Positions 5,763-12,937 of a stretch of 18,777 bases of DNA are shown piece by piece (within the stretch, counting starts at the first letter, position 1; each line of letters starts with the position of its first letter). Source of the stretch: VMFP01 sp964630025 (lineage in GTDB: Bacteria; Patescibacteriota; Andersenbacteria; UBA10190; CAIZMI01); assembly GCA_964630025.1 (NCBI GenBank), contig CAZVRG010000020.1:1-18777 (forward strand). Direction: 5' to 3'. Below the pieces are notes generated by a model, which did no database searches, had not been told where the DNA came from, and saw only the letters and a list, made by a program, of their open reading frames with translations. The translations under genes and the position numbers were made by a program.

Positions 5763-6565
5763 GGCGTGGCGGGGAGAAGTGTACGGAGCGCTGCGGCGAG
5801 ATCCGGTGCGTGGCGAATCGTCGTGAGGCGCCCGTCCGCCGCCACAGAGATCGTTCCGCGTTCTTCGGAGACCACAAGCGCGATTGCGTCGCTCATTTCT
5901 GTAATGCCTTGTGCAGCGCGATGCCGCGTGCCGCGTGGCGCGTCCTCATGGTCGGTGAGCGGCAATGTACATCCCGCAGCAAGAATTGTCTCCCCGCGAA
6001 TAATCACGGCGCCGTCATGCAACGGCGATTCCGGAGAAAAGAGTGCCTCCAGAAGAGGTGCGCGTACTTCTGCGTGCAGGGGCACGCCCGTGTCGGTGTA
6101 TTCTGAAAGATACGTCTGGCGTTCCAAGACAATCAGCGCACCCCAGCGGCGCGTGCGAAGCGTTTCGATTGCTTGCACAAGCGCTGCGAGGATCGGCTCG
6201 TCGAGCGTTGCGGTTGATGTGCCAATCACCGGAAGAAAGCGTCCAAAACGCTCCAATCCGCGGCGAAGTTCCGGCTGGAAAAGCAGCGGAAGCGCAATCA
6301 CCAGCAATGCGGCAAACAACGTCAGAATTGCATTGAGCGTATTGAGGCCAAGCAAGCGCGCAAGTCCGACGCCGATCAAGATGGCAATGAATCCCCAGAG
6401 GATATTTGTCGCGCGCGTGCGGCGGAGAAACCGAATGGCTGCGTAAAAAATGGCTGCGACGAGAAGAATATCGACGACGGCAAGGAAGCGGGCAGGAATC
6501 CCATTCGCGAGTGCAGCGGGAGGCTGAATGCCGCCCTGAAAAAGATTTAAGAGCTGTTCGAGCAT
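5759..6565 (-). CDS. cdaA: Diadenylate cyclase CdaA
   Basis: A 268-residue membrane enzyme that makes c-di-AMP from two ATP. Three membrane helices lie at about 27-46, 54-72 and 77-97. The DAC domain follows from about 100: SPLHDGAVII (180-189) carries the catalytic D-G-A, and RGTRHRAAQG (211-220) carries the R-H-R nucleotide motif, then SEERGTISVA. This order and length match CdaA rather than DisA. The upstream neighbour is an NrnA-like DHH phosphodiesterase, giving a likely make-and-break pair. No Shine-Dalgarno sequence is visible; a possible -10 (TACTCT) lies seven bases before the ATG. CdaA is usually tied to potassium and osmotic control. Confidence 0.93.
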   Translation of the reverse strand: MLEQLLNLFQGGIQPPAALANGIPARFLAVVDILLVAAIFYAAIRFLRRTRATNILWGFIAILIGVGLARLLGLNTLNAILTLFAALLVIALPLLFQPELRRGLERFGRFLPVIGTSTATLDEPILAALVQAIETLRTRRWGALIVLERQTYLSEYTDTGVPLHAEVRAPLLEALFSPESPLHDGAVIIRGETILAAGCTLPLTDHEDAPRGTRHRAAQGITEMSDAIALVVSEERGTISVAADGRLTTIRHAPDLAAALRTLLPATP

Positions 6566-6628
6566 GAATGTAGAGTACTTGCTTCGCGGGGTACAGGGCT
6601 AGTAATGAGTTGAATGCACATCCGGCGA

Positions 6629-6662
6629 ACACATCACGGGTCTCGTGGGCCCCGTGATGTGT
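6629..6662. other. Strong 12-bp inverted repeat between nrnA-like gene and cdaA
   Basis: ACACATCACGGG (6629-6640) and CCCGTGATGTGT (6651-6662) are perfect inverted repeats with a 10-base loop. No T-run follows on either strand, so it is not a classic terminator. It could be an mRNA stabiliser or a protein-binding site between the two genes. Confidence 0.5.
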
Positions 6663-6696
6663 GAGCACCATAGGCGGGAGGGGGGAGTCTCGGAGG

Positions 6697-6715
6697 GGGA
6701 ACCGAAGCGGTTCCC
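6697..6715 (-). other. Stem-loop just after the nrnA-like stop codon
   Basis: GGGAACC (6697-6703) and GGTTCCC (6709-6715) form a 7-bp stem with a 5-base loop, starting 8 nt after the stop. Without a T-run it more likely protects or punctuates the transcript than ends it. Confidence 0.4.
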
Positions 6716-6722
6716 ACCCGAA

Positions 6723-7712
6723 TCATTCTACGCGCCATCCGGTTTCATCGCGGACAAGATGTCCGGCGACTTCGAATCCGGAGGCAAGGCGATGTCCCCC
6801 GCCGCCAAATCGTCGGGCGATGGAGGAAACATCCACCGTTCCCTCGGGGTCACTGCGAAGGCTCCCCTTGATTTTTCCTGTTTCGATTTCTGCCAACAGG
6901 AGTGAAAAGTTCGCTTCGGGGATCGTGTTAAGCAGATTGACGACACCGGTAAGGTCTTCCACACTCGCGCCACATTCTTCCAAATCTGCTTTGGTGAGCA
7001 CAGAAAGCACCATGCCCATCTCGGGATGCACACGGAGGCGTTCGAGTGCGCGTCCTGCAATACGAAGGGCGGACAACGTTCGGCCGCCAAATACGGCGGC
7101 GGTGATCGCAGGAAGATCCGCACCGCGGTCCAGCAGGCGCGCGGCACTTGCGAGCACGCGCGGAGACGTATTGGCATGCTGAAATGATCCCGTATCCGTC
7201 ATCATGCCAGCGAGTAGGCAGGTCGCGACGTCCGCGGTGATCGGGAATCCCCATGCCGGAAGGAGTGTCTCAAGCATTTCCGCAGTTGCCGCTGCTTCCG
7301 GAACAACAATATTGATGCTCCCCCGACGATCGGCGGTTGCATGATGGTCAATCGCAATCAGCGGCCGTCGCGCTTCCACAAGTTCACGTTCGAGGCCCGT
7401 GCGATGCAATTCGGAGTGATCCAGCGCAATTGCGAGATCAACGTCGAACAGTGAGGGAGGTGTTTGTGTGATCGAGGAAAAGCCGGGAAGAAATTGAAGG
7501 AATGCTGGCGGCGTATTGGGGGTGTGCGCCGTTACGCGTTTCCCCGCGGCCCGGAGGGCGAGCGTTGTTCCGAGTAATGATCCCACTGCATCCCCATCCG
7601 GATGTCGATGCGTGGTCACGAGAATGTCCGTGCTCGTGTGGAACAGATGGCGCAGAAGATCCTGTTCTTCTGCGGGAAGGACAGGCGATTGCGATACGGC
7701 GAGTTGGTTCAT
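6723..7712 (-). CDS. DHH-DHHA1 phosphodiesterase (NrnA / c-di-AMP phosphodiesterase type)
   Basis: A 329-residue two-domain enzyme. The DHH part shows THRHPDGDAVGS (34-45), LDHSE (97-101), IDHHAT (121-126) and MTDTGSF (171-177), the Asp/His ligands of a two-manganese site. The DHHA1 part ends with RRFGGGGHRLASGF (300-313), the substrate-binding glycine loop. Relatives degrade nanoRNA, pAp or linear pApA, and some cleave c-di-AMP. The start ATG overlaps the rbfA stop (ATGA). The order infB-rbfA-nrnA is widespread in Gram-positive bacteria and relatives. With cdaA next downstream, cleavage of c-di-AMP or pApA is a reasonable but unproven role. Confidence 0.9.
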   Translation of the reverse strand: MNQLAVSQSPVLPAEEQDLLRHLFHTSTDILVTTHRHPDGDAVGSLLGTTLALRAAGKRVTAHTPNTPPAFLQFLPGFSSITQTPPSLFDVDLAIALDHSELHRTGLERELVEARRPLIAIDHHATADRRGSINIVVPEAAATAEMLETLLPAWGFPITADVATCLLAGMMTDTGSFQHANTSPRVLASAARLLDRGADLPAITAAVFGGRTLSALRIAGRALERLRVHPEMGMVLSVLTKADLEECGASVEDLTGVVNLLNTIPEANFSLLLAEIETGKIKGSLRSDPEGTVDVSSIARRFGGGGHRLASGFEVAGHLVRDETGWRVE

Positions 7713-8008
7713 GCGTTTTCTGCGCGGGTATCGAGAGCAAAACCAATGCGCGGCCCCGGGTGGCGATCAAGACGTGTGTAGATCTCGCCCTGAAGATCGA
7801 ACAAGGAAGCCTCCGCGAGCGCAAGCGCGCGCGGGCCCTCCTCGCGAGGAAAGACCGAGAGCACAATCGTTGCTGTGCGACCGTCTGCGGGCACGTCTGC
7901 ACGTGCGACAGTGACCAGGATGCCGTCGGGAAATTCCACGCGCTCCGCGAGAAGTGCTCCCATCACGTCTCGCAGTTCGTGGGCGAATTGTTCCGGCCTG
8001 CGGGGCAT
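7709..8008 (-). CDS. rbfA: Ribosome-binding factor A
   Basis: A 99-residue KH-type protein. It begins MPRRPEQFAHELRDVMGALL, contains the conserved strand ILVTVARADVPADGRTATIV, and ends with PRIGFALDT, as in RbfA. The protein acts on the small ribosomal subunit during late 16S maturation. The context supports it: infB lies directly upstream and an nrnA-type gene overlaps its stop by ATGA. The ATG at 8008 is preferred over a TTG six bases earlier. No Shine-Dalgarno sequence is seen. Confidence 0.88.
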   Translation of the reverse strand: MPRRPEQFAHELRDVMGALLAERVEFPDGILVTVARADVPADGRTATIVLSVFPREEGPRALALAEASLFDLQGEIYTRLDRHPGPRIGFALDTRAENA

Positions 8009-8017
8009 ACGCAAGGG

Positions 8018-8101
8018 GTCAGGGAATAGGAATCAGGGGACAGTGAACGGAAAAGCGTCGCACAGCACTGTTACCTGTTCTCTGTTCCCTGTTTACTGTA
8101 A
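8018..8101. repeat. Imperfect palindromic element with CAGGGAA / TTCCCTG units
   Basis: The left part has TCAGGGAATAGGAATCAGG and GGACAGTGAACGG; the right part has CTGTTACCTGTTCTCTGTTC and CCTGTTTACTG, roughly its reverse complement. It fills the gap between infB and rbfA and overlaps the last codons of infB. Similar units (CTACTGTCTCTTGCCTACTG) occur at 2550-2569, at the end of the ATL gene. Confidence 0.5.
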
Positions 8102-10078
8102 TCCTCTCTTCCGCACTTCCTCCGTGTAGAACCGCACCACATCCCCTTCTTTCATTTTCTTTCCTTCTCCGGTGATGGTCAGCCCGCACTCGCGTCCGGC
8201 GCGCACCTCATCCACCGGGACCTTATTTTCCTGGAGTTCGAGAACCGTTCCGGCGCCCAGATGCTCGTCACCGCGAAGCATATCCACCTTTGCTCCTTTT
8301 TGCGCATGGCCGTTCTGCACGCGACCCCCGACAATCTGTCGGCCGCGGATACTGAAGAACACTTTGAGCACGAGCAGTGTGCCCATGTCTGTGCGAATGA
8401 CTTCTGGCGGCACCAGGCGTTCCAGGCGTGTGCGGACGTCTTCCGTGAGGTTGTAAATAATGTCGAACGTGCGCACCGCGACATCCGCAGTATCTGCGAG
8501 TTTTTGTACACCTGGCGCAACAGGAACAGTAAAGCCTAGGATCACTGCGTCAGCAGCTTCCGCAGTGCGTACATCAGAATCGGTGATGCTGCCTACATCC
8601 GCACGAATGACACGCACAGCTGCCAGTTCTGTGGACATGGCAAGAACCGTGTTCCGAATTGCCTCCAGCGATCCCTGCGATTCCGCTTTCAAGACGAGAG
8701 GAAGAATCTTCGGCCCTTTCTCTTCCTCTTCGCGCGGCTTGTGTTCCACACGCGCACGTCCGCGCTCACGCTCTTCCTTTGTGCGCTTAATGGATTTTGG
8801 TGCGAGTGCTTGCGGGAGAGAGCGCACCGTCAGACGCGCCTTTTCTCGCGCCGCAGAACGCCCTTCGACTGCTTGGATAATGTCTCCCGCCACCGGAACG
8901 CCATCCAACCCAATGACCGTGACGGGCGTTCCCGGTCCCGCCGTCGCCGTCGCGGTACCAGTGAAGTCGAGGAGTTTCCGTACGGTGCCGGTCGTTTGTC
9001 CCACAACCAGATGGTCACCCACGTTGAGCGTTCCGGTGTGAACCAGCACCGTTGCAAGCGGACCAATTTGCGGGTCGCGGTGTGCTTCCAGTACGGATGC
9101 GAGTGCCGGCCGATCCGGGATCGCTGCTGTCGGGTGCACGGTATTCACTGCAAGAATTGTTTCGAGAAGGGTATCGAGGCCAGTGCCGGTTTTCGCAGAG
9201 ACGGCAACGGCAGGCGTGGTGCCGCCCCACTCTTCGAGGGTGAGTCCCGCATCGCCAATTTGCCGCTTTGCGCGCTCCAGATTTGTCTCCGGCTTATCCG
9301 CCTTGGTGAAGGCAACGACAATGGGAATCTCTGCTTCCTGCGCATGGCGCAAGGCTTCGGTCGTTTGTTCTTTGACGCCTTCATCTGCCGCCACAACAAG
9401 AATCGCAATGTCGCCAATGGTGGCGCTGCGCTTCCGCATGAATTCGAACACTTCGTGACCGGGCGTATCGATAAAGGTGATCAGCTTCCCCTTTGTTTTC
9501 ACTTGATAACTTGTCACGCGCTGGGTAATGCCACCTGCTTCGGTGGAGGCAACGCTCGTCTTGCGAATCGCATCGAGCAGGGAGGTCTTTCCATGGTCGA
9601 CGTGTCCCATAATCACGACGACGGGAGGCCGTGGCCGCCGGCGTTCCGGCTCCTCCTTTTTCAAGATTTCCCACAGTTTTTCGGGCGTGAGCGTACTTTC
9701 TTCCGTTGCCGCGACGTTTTCGTTGGTCTGGTATCCAAGATCGCTGGCGATAATCGCCGCCGTTTCATAATCAATTTGCTCGTTCAGCGTGACGGGGAGG
9801 CCGTTTTTCAGAAGCACCCCGATAATTTCTCCCACCGGCAGAGCAAGCTTTTCGGCCAGCTCTCGCACGGTCACCACGCTCGGGAGGGTGACCATTTCCT
9901 GTTTTTTCGCGCTGCGCCGACGCTGGTCATTCACAAATGCGCGCAGGCGTCCAGCATCTTTGTCCGGAATACGTTTGACGCCTGTCGGTACTTTTATGCC
10001 CACCGTCGCCAGTGTCTGCACCAGCTCGGGTTCGCTGAGCCGCAGTTCACTTGCCAGGTCTTGGAGCTTCATACTCAT
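8093..10078 (-). CDS. infB: Translation initiation factor IF-2
   Basis: A 661-residue GTPase that places initiator tRNA on the small subunit. Two short N-terminal IF2_N domains (about 1-50 and 66-116) precede the G domain. G motifs: GHVDHGKT (158-165), DTPGH (204-208), TKAD (258-261) and SAKTG (294-298). The G4 motif reads TKAD where most IF-2 have NKxD. Beta-barrel and tRNA-binding domains follow; a charged linker with many Arg and Glu lies at about 435-460. The ending GDVVRFYTEEVRKR is typical. It is shorter than the E. coli protein because the N-terminal region is reduced. A promoter lies just before the start. nusA and truB, often neighbours, are absent here. Confidence 0.97.
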   Translation of the reverse strand: MSMKLQDLASELRLSEPELVQTLATVGIKVPTGVKRIPDKDAGRLRAFVNDQRRRSAKKQEMVTLPSVVTVRELAEKLALPVGEIIGVLLKNGLPVTLNEQIDYETAAIIASDLGYQTNENVAATEESTLTPEKLWEILKKEEPERRRPRPPVVVIMGHVDHGKTSLLDAIRKTSVASTEAGGITQRVTSYQVKTKGKLITFIDTPGHEVFEFMRKRSATIGDIAILVVAADEGVKEQTTEALRHAQEAEIPIVVAFTKADKPETNLERAKRQIGDAGLTLEEWGGTTPAVAVSAKTGTGLDTLLETILAVNTVHPTAAIPDRPALASVLEAHRDPQIGPLATVLVHTGTLNVGDHLVVGQTTGTVRKLLDFTGTATATAGPGTPVTVIGLDGVPVAGDIIQAVEGRSAAREKARLTVRSLPQALAPKSIKRTKEERERGRARVEHKPREEEEKGPKILPLVLKAESQGSLEAIRNTVLAMSTELAAVRVIRADVGSITDSDVRTAEAADAVILGFTVPVAPGVQKLADTADVAVRTFDIIYNLTEDVRTRLERLVPPEVIRTDMGTLLVLKVFFSIRGRQIVGGRVQNGHAQKGAKVDMLRGDEHLGAGTVLELQENKVPVDEVRAGRECGLTITGEGKKMKEGDVVRFYTEEVRKRGLQ

Positions 10079-10086
10079 AGGGCGGC

Positions 10087-10115
10087 AGCATACCGCGCTC
10101 TTCGTATAGATTCAA
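10087..10115 (-). promoter_or_regulatory. infB promoter, near-leaderless
   Basis: TTGAAT (10110-10115), a 17-base spacer and TATGCT (10087-10092) match four of six consensus bases at each box. The predicted start is about 10080 and the ATG is at 10078, leaving a leader of roughly two bases. Confidence 0.5.
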
Positions 10116-10128
10116 GCCGTCTCTGTCC

Positions 10129-10276
10129 GTGAATAGCGAAACTCGCGTCATTGCGAGCGAAGGCACGCGTGAGCGTGCCGGAGCGAAGCAATCTCACGCG
10201 GGGATTGCGCGGAGCCTGTCCCGAGCGCGGCGAGGGATCTCTCCTCGCAATGACGGTGAGGAGTTTCGCTATTCAC
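10129..10276. repeat. Composite 148-bp palindromic element with nested inverted repeats
   Basis: The outer arms GTGAATAGCGAAACTC (10129-10144) and GAGTTTCGCTATTCAC (10261-10276) are perfect 16-bp inverted repeats. Nested inside are GTCATTGCGAG (10147-10157) and CTCGCAATGAC (10244-10254), also perfect. The inner unit is of the widespread GTCATTGCGAG...GAAGCAATC type seen in many bacteria. It separates DUF4446 from infB. Confidence 0.8.
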
Positions 10277-10289
10277 GGGTCTCTGTGTC

Positions 10290-10309
10290 ATTCCCGCGCA
10301 TGCGGGAAT
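10290..10309. repeat. Short palindrome ATTCCCGC-GCAT-GCGGGAAT
   Basis: A perfect 8-bp inverted repeat with a GCAT centre. It is a second small intergenic palindrome type, directly next to the larger element and 21 bases downstream of the DUF4446 stop. Confidence 0.6.
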
Positions 10310-10330
10310 CAATGTGCAGCAGCGTTCCTG

Positions 10331-10813
10331 CTATGCTCCCTTCTGTAACATAGCGTTCTGGAGCGCACGCTCTTCTTCTTCGGACAGTTGCTGCAGTGGT
10401 TGGCCGTCACGGATGGCTTTGGCGTATACCCGCGTGGCGTCGCGGTTATGGAGCGACGTCACAACAGCGCCAGTGTTATGTGCATCGAGTAGAACAAGGG
10501 TGAAGCTCAAATTCCCGCCAATGCCCGGAAAAGGGTTGTAGCGTTCGAGCGATACTTTTCGGACTGCGACTTGCAGCGACTGGTGCAGATATTCGGAGGC
10601 TTTCACGAGATCGGTGACATGCTCCGCATGTTTTTTCAGCAGCATGTCGTGCATCGCGATGGTGTTCTCCAAGCTTTTTCCGTCTTTTCCGCTGCCGAGA
10701 CGCTCAAGGCGCTCTTCGAGCGTGCGGATCGTGCGGACGCTGCGCATCGCGATGATCGCCGCGACAATCGCCACGAGCACCGATACCAGCGCAAGCCAGT
10801 CGAACACGCTCAT
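10331..10813 (-). CDS. DUF4446 family membrane-anchored protein
   Basis: A 160-residue protein. One N-terminal membrane helix (about 5-24) is followed by a coiled-coil-like charged segment (RTIRTLEERLERL, then about 40-75). The family core then reads ERYNPFPGIGGNLSFTLVLL, followed by HNRDATRVYAKAI and LSEEEERAL near the end, matching DUF4446. The function of this family is unknown. The start at 10813 puts the membrane helix at the N-terminus; an earlier in-frame start at 10939 adds only unrelated sequence that overlaps a terminator. A possible -10 (CATAAT, 10854-10859) lies upstream. Confidence 0.85.
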   Translation of the reverse strand: MSVFDWLALVSVLVAIVAAIIAMRSVRTIRTLEERLERLGSGKDGKSLENTIAMHDMLLKKHAEHVTDLVKASEYLHQSLQVAVRKVSLERYNPFPGIGGNLSFTLVLLDAHNTGAVVTSLHNRDATRVYAKAIRDGQPLQQLSEEEERALQNAMLQKGA

Positions 10814-10904
10814 GGCGGAAGCGTACCGCGACGGCGCCGTTTGCGCAGCAGTATTATGAGTGATGGTCGGGCCGCCTGACGGCGTTGTGCGCACTCTTGG
10901 TGTA

Positions 10905-10928
10905 AAAACGGGCTGGCGGAGCCAGCCC
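10905..10928 (-). terminator. Rho-independent terminator of the Cys-rich gene
   Basis: GGGCTGGC (10910-10917) and GCCAGCCC (10921-10928) form an 8-bp stem with a 3-base loop. On the minus strand it is followed by GTTTTTAC. It lies just after the stop of the gene at 10939. Confidence 0.8.
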
Positions 10929-10938
10929 GCGCGGGGCA

Positions 10939-11151
10939 TTATGTGCGCGTGACGGTTATCGGTTCATCCGCAGGCGACTCAAGATTCCTTGGATTCAGCG
11001 AGCATTCTTTCTGGTGACTTTCTATTCTTTCGCGGATAATGCGTTTCTTGCAGTACGGGCATGTTCCGCAGCATGCCACTATATGCACGCCGCCGTCGGT
11101 GTGGCAGGAACAGTCGCATTCATCCATATCAACTTTGCAGCAATCGATCAT
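10939..11151 (-). CDS. Small cysteine-rich zinc-binding protein
   Basis: A 70-residue protein with many potential metal ligands: Cys4, 5, 12, 14, 16, 27, 28, 31, 34 and 50, and His17, 23 and 46. CPYCKKRIIRERIESHQKEC (31-50) has the spacing C-x2-C-x11-H-x3-C, like a C2HC or UBZ-type zinc finger; the earlier cysteines may form a second site. Such small fingers bind nucleic acids or proteins; which one here is unknown. GGGAG upstream of the ATG at 11151 is a good ribosome-binding site. A terminator follows directly, so it is a single-gene unit. Confidence 0.75.
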   Translation of the reverse strand: MIDCCKVDMDECDCSCHTDGGVHIVACCGTCPYCKKRIIRERIESHQKECSLNPRNLESPADEPITVTRT

Positions 11152-11298
11152 CGGAGATCTCCCTCGCTTTCGGGGTAGGAAAGAGCAGTTCAGGGGGTTT
11201 CGGAGCGACGCTGTGTGTAGTGTACAACGTCAGGGAGTACTTGGCATGCCTCTGTGGACGGTTCCGGCTTCCGGCGGTATCATTGCCACGCTCCGTAA

Positions 11299-11389
11299 GG
11301 AAGCGTGCCGGAGTGGTTGAACGGGCCGCTCTTGAAAAGCGGTAGGGGCCAAACACCCCTCGGAGGTTCGAATCCTCCCGCTTCCGCCA
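11299..11389 (+). tRNA. tRNA-Ser (anticodon UGA)
   Basis: A class II tRNA. The acceptor GGAAGCG pairs with CGCTTCC. The anticodon stem CCGCT/AGCGG encloses CTTGAAA, giving anticodon TGA. The long variable arm has AGGGG/CCCCT. The T-arm is GGAGGTTCGAATCCTCC. Discriminator G and CCA are encoded. Confidence 0.95.
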
Positions 11390-11421
11390 ACGATTTTTTG
11401 TATCGAGAGACCTAGAGATCT

Positions 11422-11799
11422 ATGACTATCAAAGAATTCCTAAACATTAAAAATCCAGCACTACGTCGACAAACGATCTTTGCTCTCTCAAGAGAGAACT
11501 CTCAAGAATCTTTTGCATTACTTTGTGCGATTCTGAAGAAAGATGCTTCGCCAGTCATCCGGCATGAGGCAGTCTTCTTATTGGGTACCTCTAGAAACCG
11601 CAAGGCCGTTCCTAAACTTATTAGTGCCATTCTACGTGACCCGTCAGACTTAGTACGTCACGAGGCTATTGAAGCATTGGGAGATTTACACGTTAAAACT
11701 AAAAGAATAAAAGACTTGCTTCTGACATTACAGAAAGACAAGAATCCCTTTATCAAAGACACAGCCGAAGTGGCGTTAGCAACTCTTTTGAAAAACTAA
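11422..11799 (+). CDS. HEAT-repeat protein with HE motifs (PBS-lyase/deoxyhypusine-hydroxylase-like)
   Basis: A 125-residue all-helical protein built of about four HEAT-type repeats. Two carry the pattern IRHEAVFLLG (46-55) and VRHEAIEALG (79-88), identical in style to the His-Glu metal-binding repeats of deoxyhypusine hydroxylase. Bacteria lack that enzyme's usual target, so a binding or scaffold role is more likely. The DNA is noticeably more AT-rich than the housekeeping cluster. It starts 32 nt after the tRNA-Ser gene, as expected for a recently acquired gene. No strong ribosome-binding site is seen; the ATG at 11422 is the first in frame. Confidence 0.75.
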   Translation: MTIKEFLNIKNPALRRQTIFALSRENSQESFALLCAILKKDASPVIRHEAVFLLGTSRNRKAVPKLISAILRDPSDLVRHEAIEALGDLHVKTKRIKDLLLTLQKDKNPFIKDTAEVALATLLKN

Positions 11800-11897
11800 T
11801 TTGATTTTTGTGACCGAGACGCCTCAAAATCCCTAGCCAAAATACCTCCAGAAAAGCCCTATGGTTCCCCGTGATTCTGGGTACTGAACCTGGGTGG

Positions 11898-11910
11898 CCC
11901 GCCAGACCAA
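11898..11910. repeat. 13-bp direct repeat CCCGCCAGACCAA, left copy
   Basis: An exact copy occurs at 14347-14359. The left copy ends one base before the first shared terminator block; the right copy overlaps the end of the second 39-bp block. Together they bracket the two-module region. Confidence 0.6.
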
Positions 11911-11953
11911 AAAGAGCCCCGCAGCGGACTCACCGAGGTGAATCCAGTGCGGG
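11911..11953 (-). terminator. Terminator of the methyltransferase gene; copy 1 of a repeated 43-bp block
   Basis: CCCGCA (11918-11923) and TGCGGG (11948-11953) form the outer stem, with TCAC/GTGA around a short loop inside. On the minus strand it is followed by CTCTTTTTGG. The block matches 13691-13733 at 41 of 43 positions. Confidence 0.75.
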
Positions 11954-11982
11954 TAAGATGAAAGGAGGTTGATAGAAAGACT

Positions 11983-12756
11983 TTACACTTTCCGCGTGAC
12001 GAGAACGCAGCGCATGGATGTGAAGTCGGGAGGAGACGAATCATTGTTCCCGAACGACTTCTCGTACGTCAGACCAGCCGTTTCTGTCATGCGAATGAGT
12101 TCATGAAGCGAGTACATGCGGAGTGGGAAGGAGAGATCGCGTCGCTTGCCGTCTTTCCAGATTCGGAGGCGGCGTTCGTTCATTCGGCTCGTCGTGAAGT
12201 CGAACTTCCTCTTGATGAGTACGACAGACTGGTCGCGAAGTTCACTCCAGTCACTCTCGCGGAACTCGCGCATGATGCGGTCGCGGTTGATAACATCTAC
12301 CAAGAAACGTCCGCCTGACTTCAGGGCTCTCGCGACTTGGGAGAGTACTTTTTGATCTTCATCGTCACTCTCCAAGTACCCGAAGGCCGTAAAGAGATTG
12401 ACTACGACATCGAACTCACCTTCGAAGGGAACCTCCCGCATGTCGCTTTGGACCCAGCGCACGTCCACACTTGCTTCCTGCGCTGCTGCCTTCGCCTTGT
12501 CTAAGAAAAACCCGTTGAGGTCTTGTCCTGTCATCAAGTAGCCACGGCGCGCGAGTTCCACGGTATGACGTCCATGTCCACACGCAAGGTCGAGGATTCT
12601 CATTCCCTTTGCGAGGCTCAACTCCCGTTCGAGGAACTCGATGTCCTCTACTGTTCGCTCTGGTGTGAGGATCTTCTCGTATTCCTCCAGATACTCAGAA
12701 CCGAAGAGACCGCTGTCTTCGGCGTACCACGGAGCATCGGTGCGAGGTTCATTCAT
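11983..12756 (-). CDS. Class I SAM-dependent methyltransferase
   Basis: A 257-residue methyltransferase. Motif I is ILDLACGHGRHTVELARRG (54-72); the acidic residue that holds the SAM ribose is Asp79 (GQDLN). VQSDMREVPF (102-111) and FDVVVNLFTAFGYLES (115-130) are the next motifs. LKSGGRFLVDVINRD (145-159) is the typical post-motif strand. The substrate cannot be read from the sequence; small molecules are usual for this subgroup. The start at 12756 has AGGAG seven bases upstream. It has its own promoter (12820-12848), an inverted repeat over the transcription start and a terminator, and is the payload of the first of two modules with shared ends. Confidence 0.88.
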   Translation of the reverse strand: MNEPRTDAPWYAEDSGLFGSEYLEEYEKILTPERTVEDIEFLERELSLAKGMRILDLACGHGRHTVELARRGYLMTGQDLNGFFLDKAKAAAQEASVDVRWVQSDMREVPFEGEFDVVVNLFTAFGYLESDDEDQKVLSQVARALKSGGRFLVDVINRDRIMREFRESDWSELRDQSVVLIKRKFDFTTSRMNERRLRIWKDGKRRDLSFPLRMYSLHELIRMTETAGLTYEKSFGNNDSSPPDFTSMRCVLVTRKV

Positions 12757-12795
12757 TGATCTTCTCCTGAATCGTACGACGGTGAATAACGAACA

Positions 12796-12817
12796 CTTCT
12801 CCCGTTTGAGGGAGAAG
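12796..12817. promoter_or_regulatory. Operator-like perfect palindrome over the methyltransferase transcription start
   Basis: CTTCTCCC (12796-12803) and GGGAGAAG (12810-12817) are perfect 8-bp inverted repeats with a 6-base centre. They begin three bases beyond the -10 box and cover the predicted start at 12813, an ideal place for a repressor. Confidence 0.5.
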
Positions 12818-12819
12818 AA

Positions 12820-12848
12820 ACTTTACTCTGAAGTATGAGACAGGTCAA
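12820..12848 (-). promoter_or_regulatory. Promoter of the methyltransferase gene
   Basis: TTGACC (12843-12848), a 17-base spacer and TAAAGT (12820-12825). The start lies near 12813, giving a leader of about 57 bases with a good ribosome-binding site. Confidence 0.6.
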
Positions 12849-12896
12849 GATTCGACTGGCTGCAATACAGGAATCGCAAAGTACTCTTGCGCCGTC

Positions 12897-12935
12897 CTCC
12901 AATAAGTTCTAACGTCGTCCCAGATACCCCGCCAG
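12897..12935. repeat. 39-bp repeated block, copy A
   Basis: Identical to 14316-14354 at 38 of 39 positions. It lies 49 bases upstream of the -35 box of the methyltransferase promoter and ends two bases before the plus-strand gene at 12938. The 37 bases promoter-side of the block (12850-12886 region) are only about 57% identical to copy B, but the alignment has no gaps. Confidence 0.85.
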
Positions 12936-12937
12936 TA

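Noticed and set aside
6629..6662. Rho-independent terminator between the DHH gene and cdaA
   Set aside because: The stem is strong but no T-run follows on either strand, so I list it only as an inverted repeat.
8741..10132. 463-codon frame antisense to infB
   Set aside because: The overlapping minus-strand gene is unmistakably IF-2 with all G motifs; the antisense frame is a GC-rich shadow.
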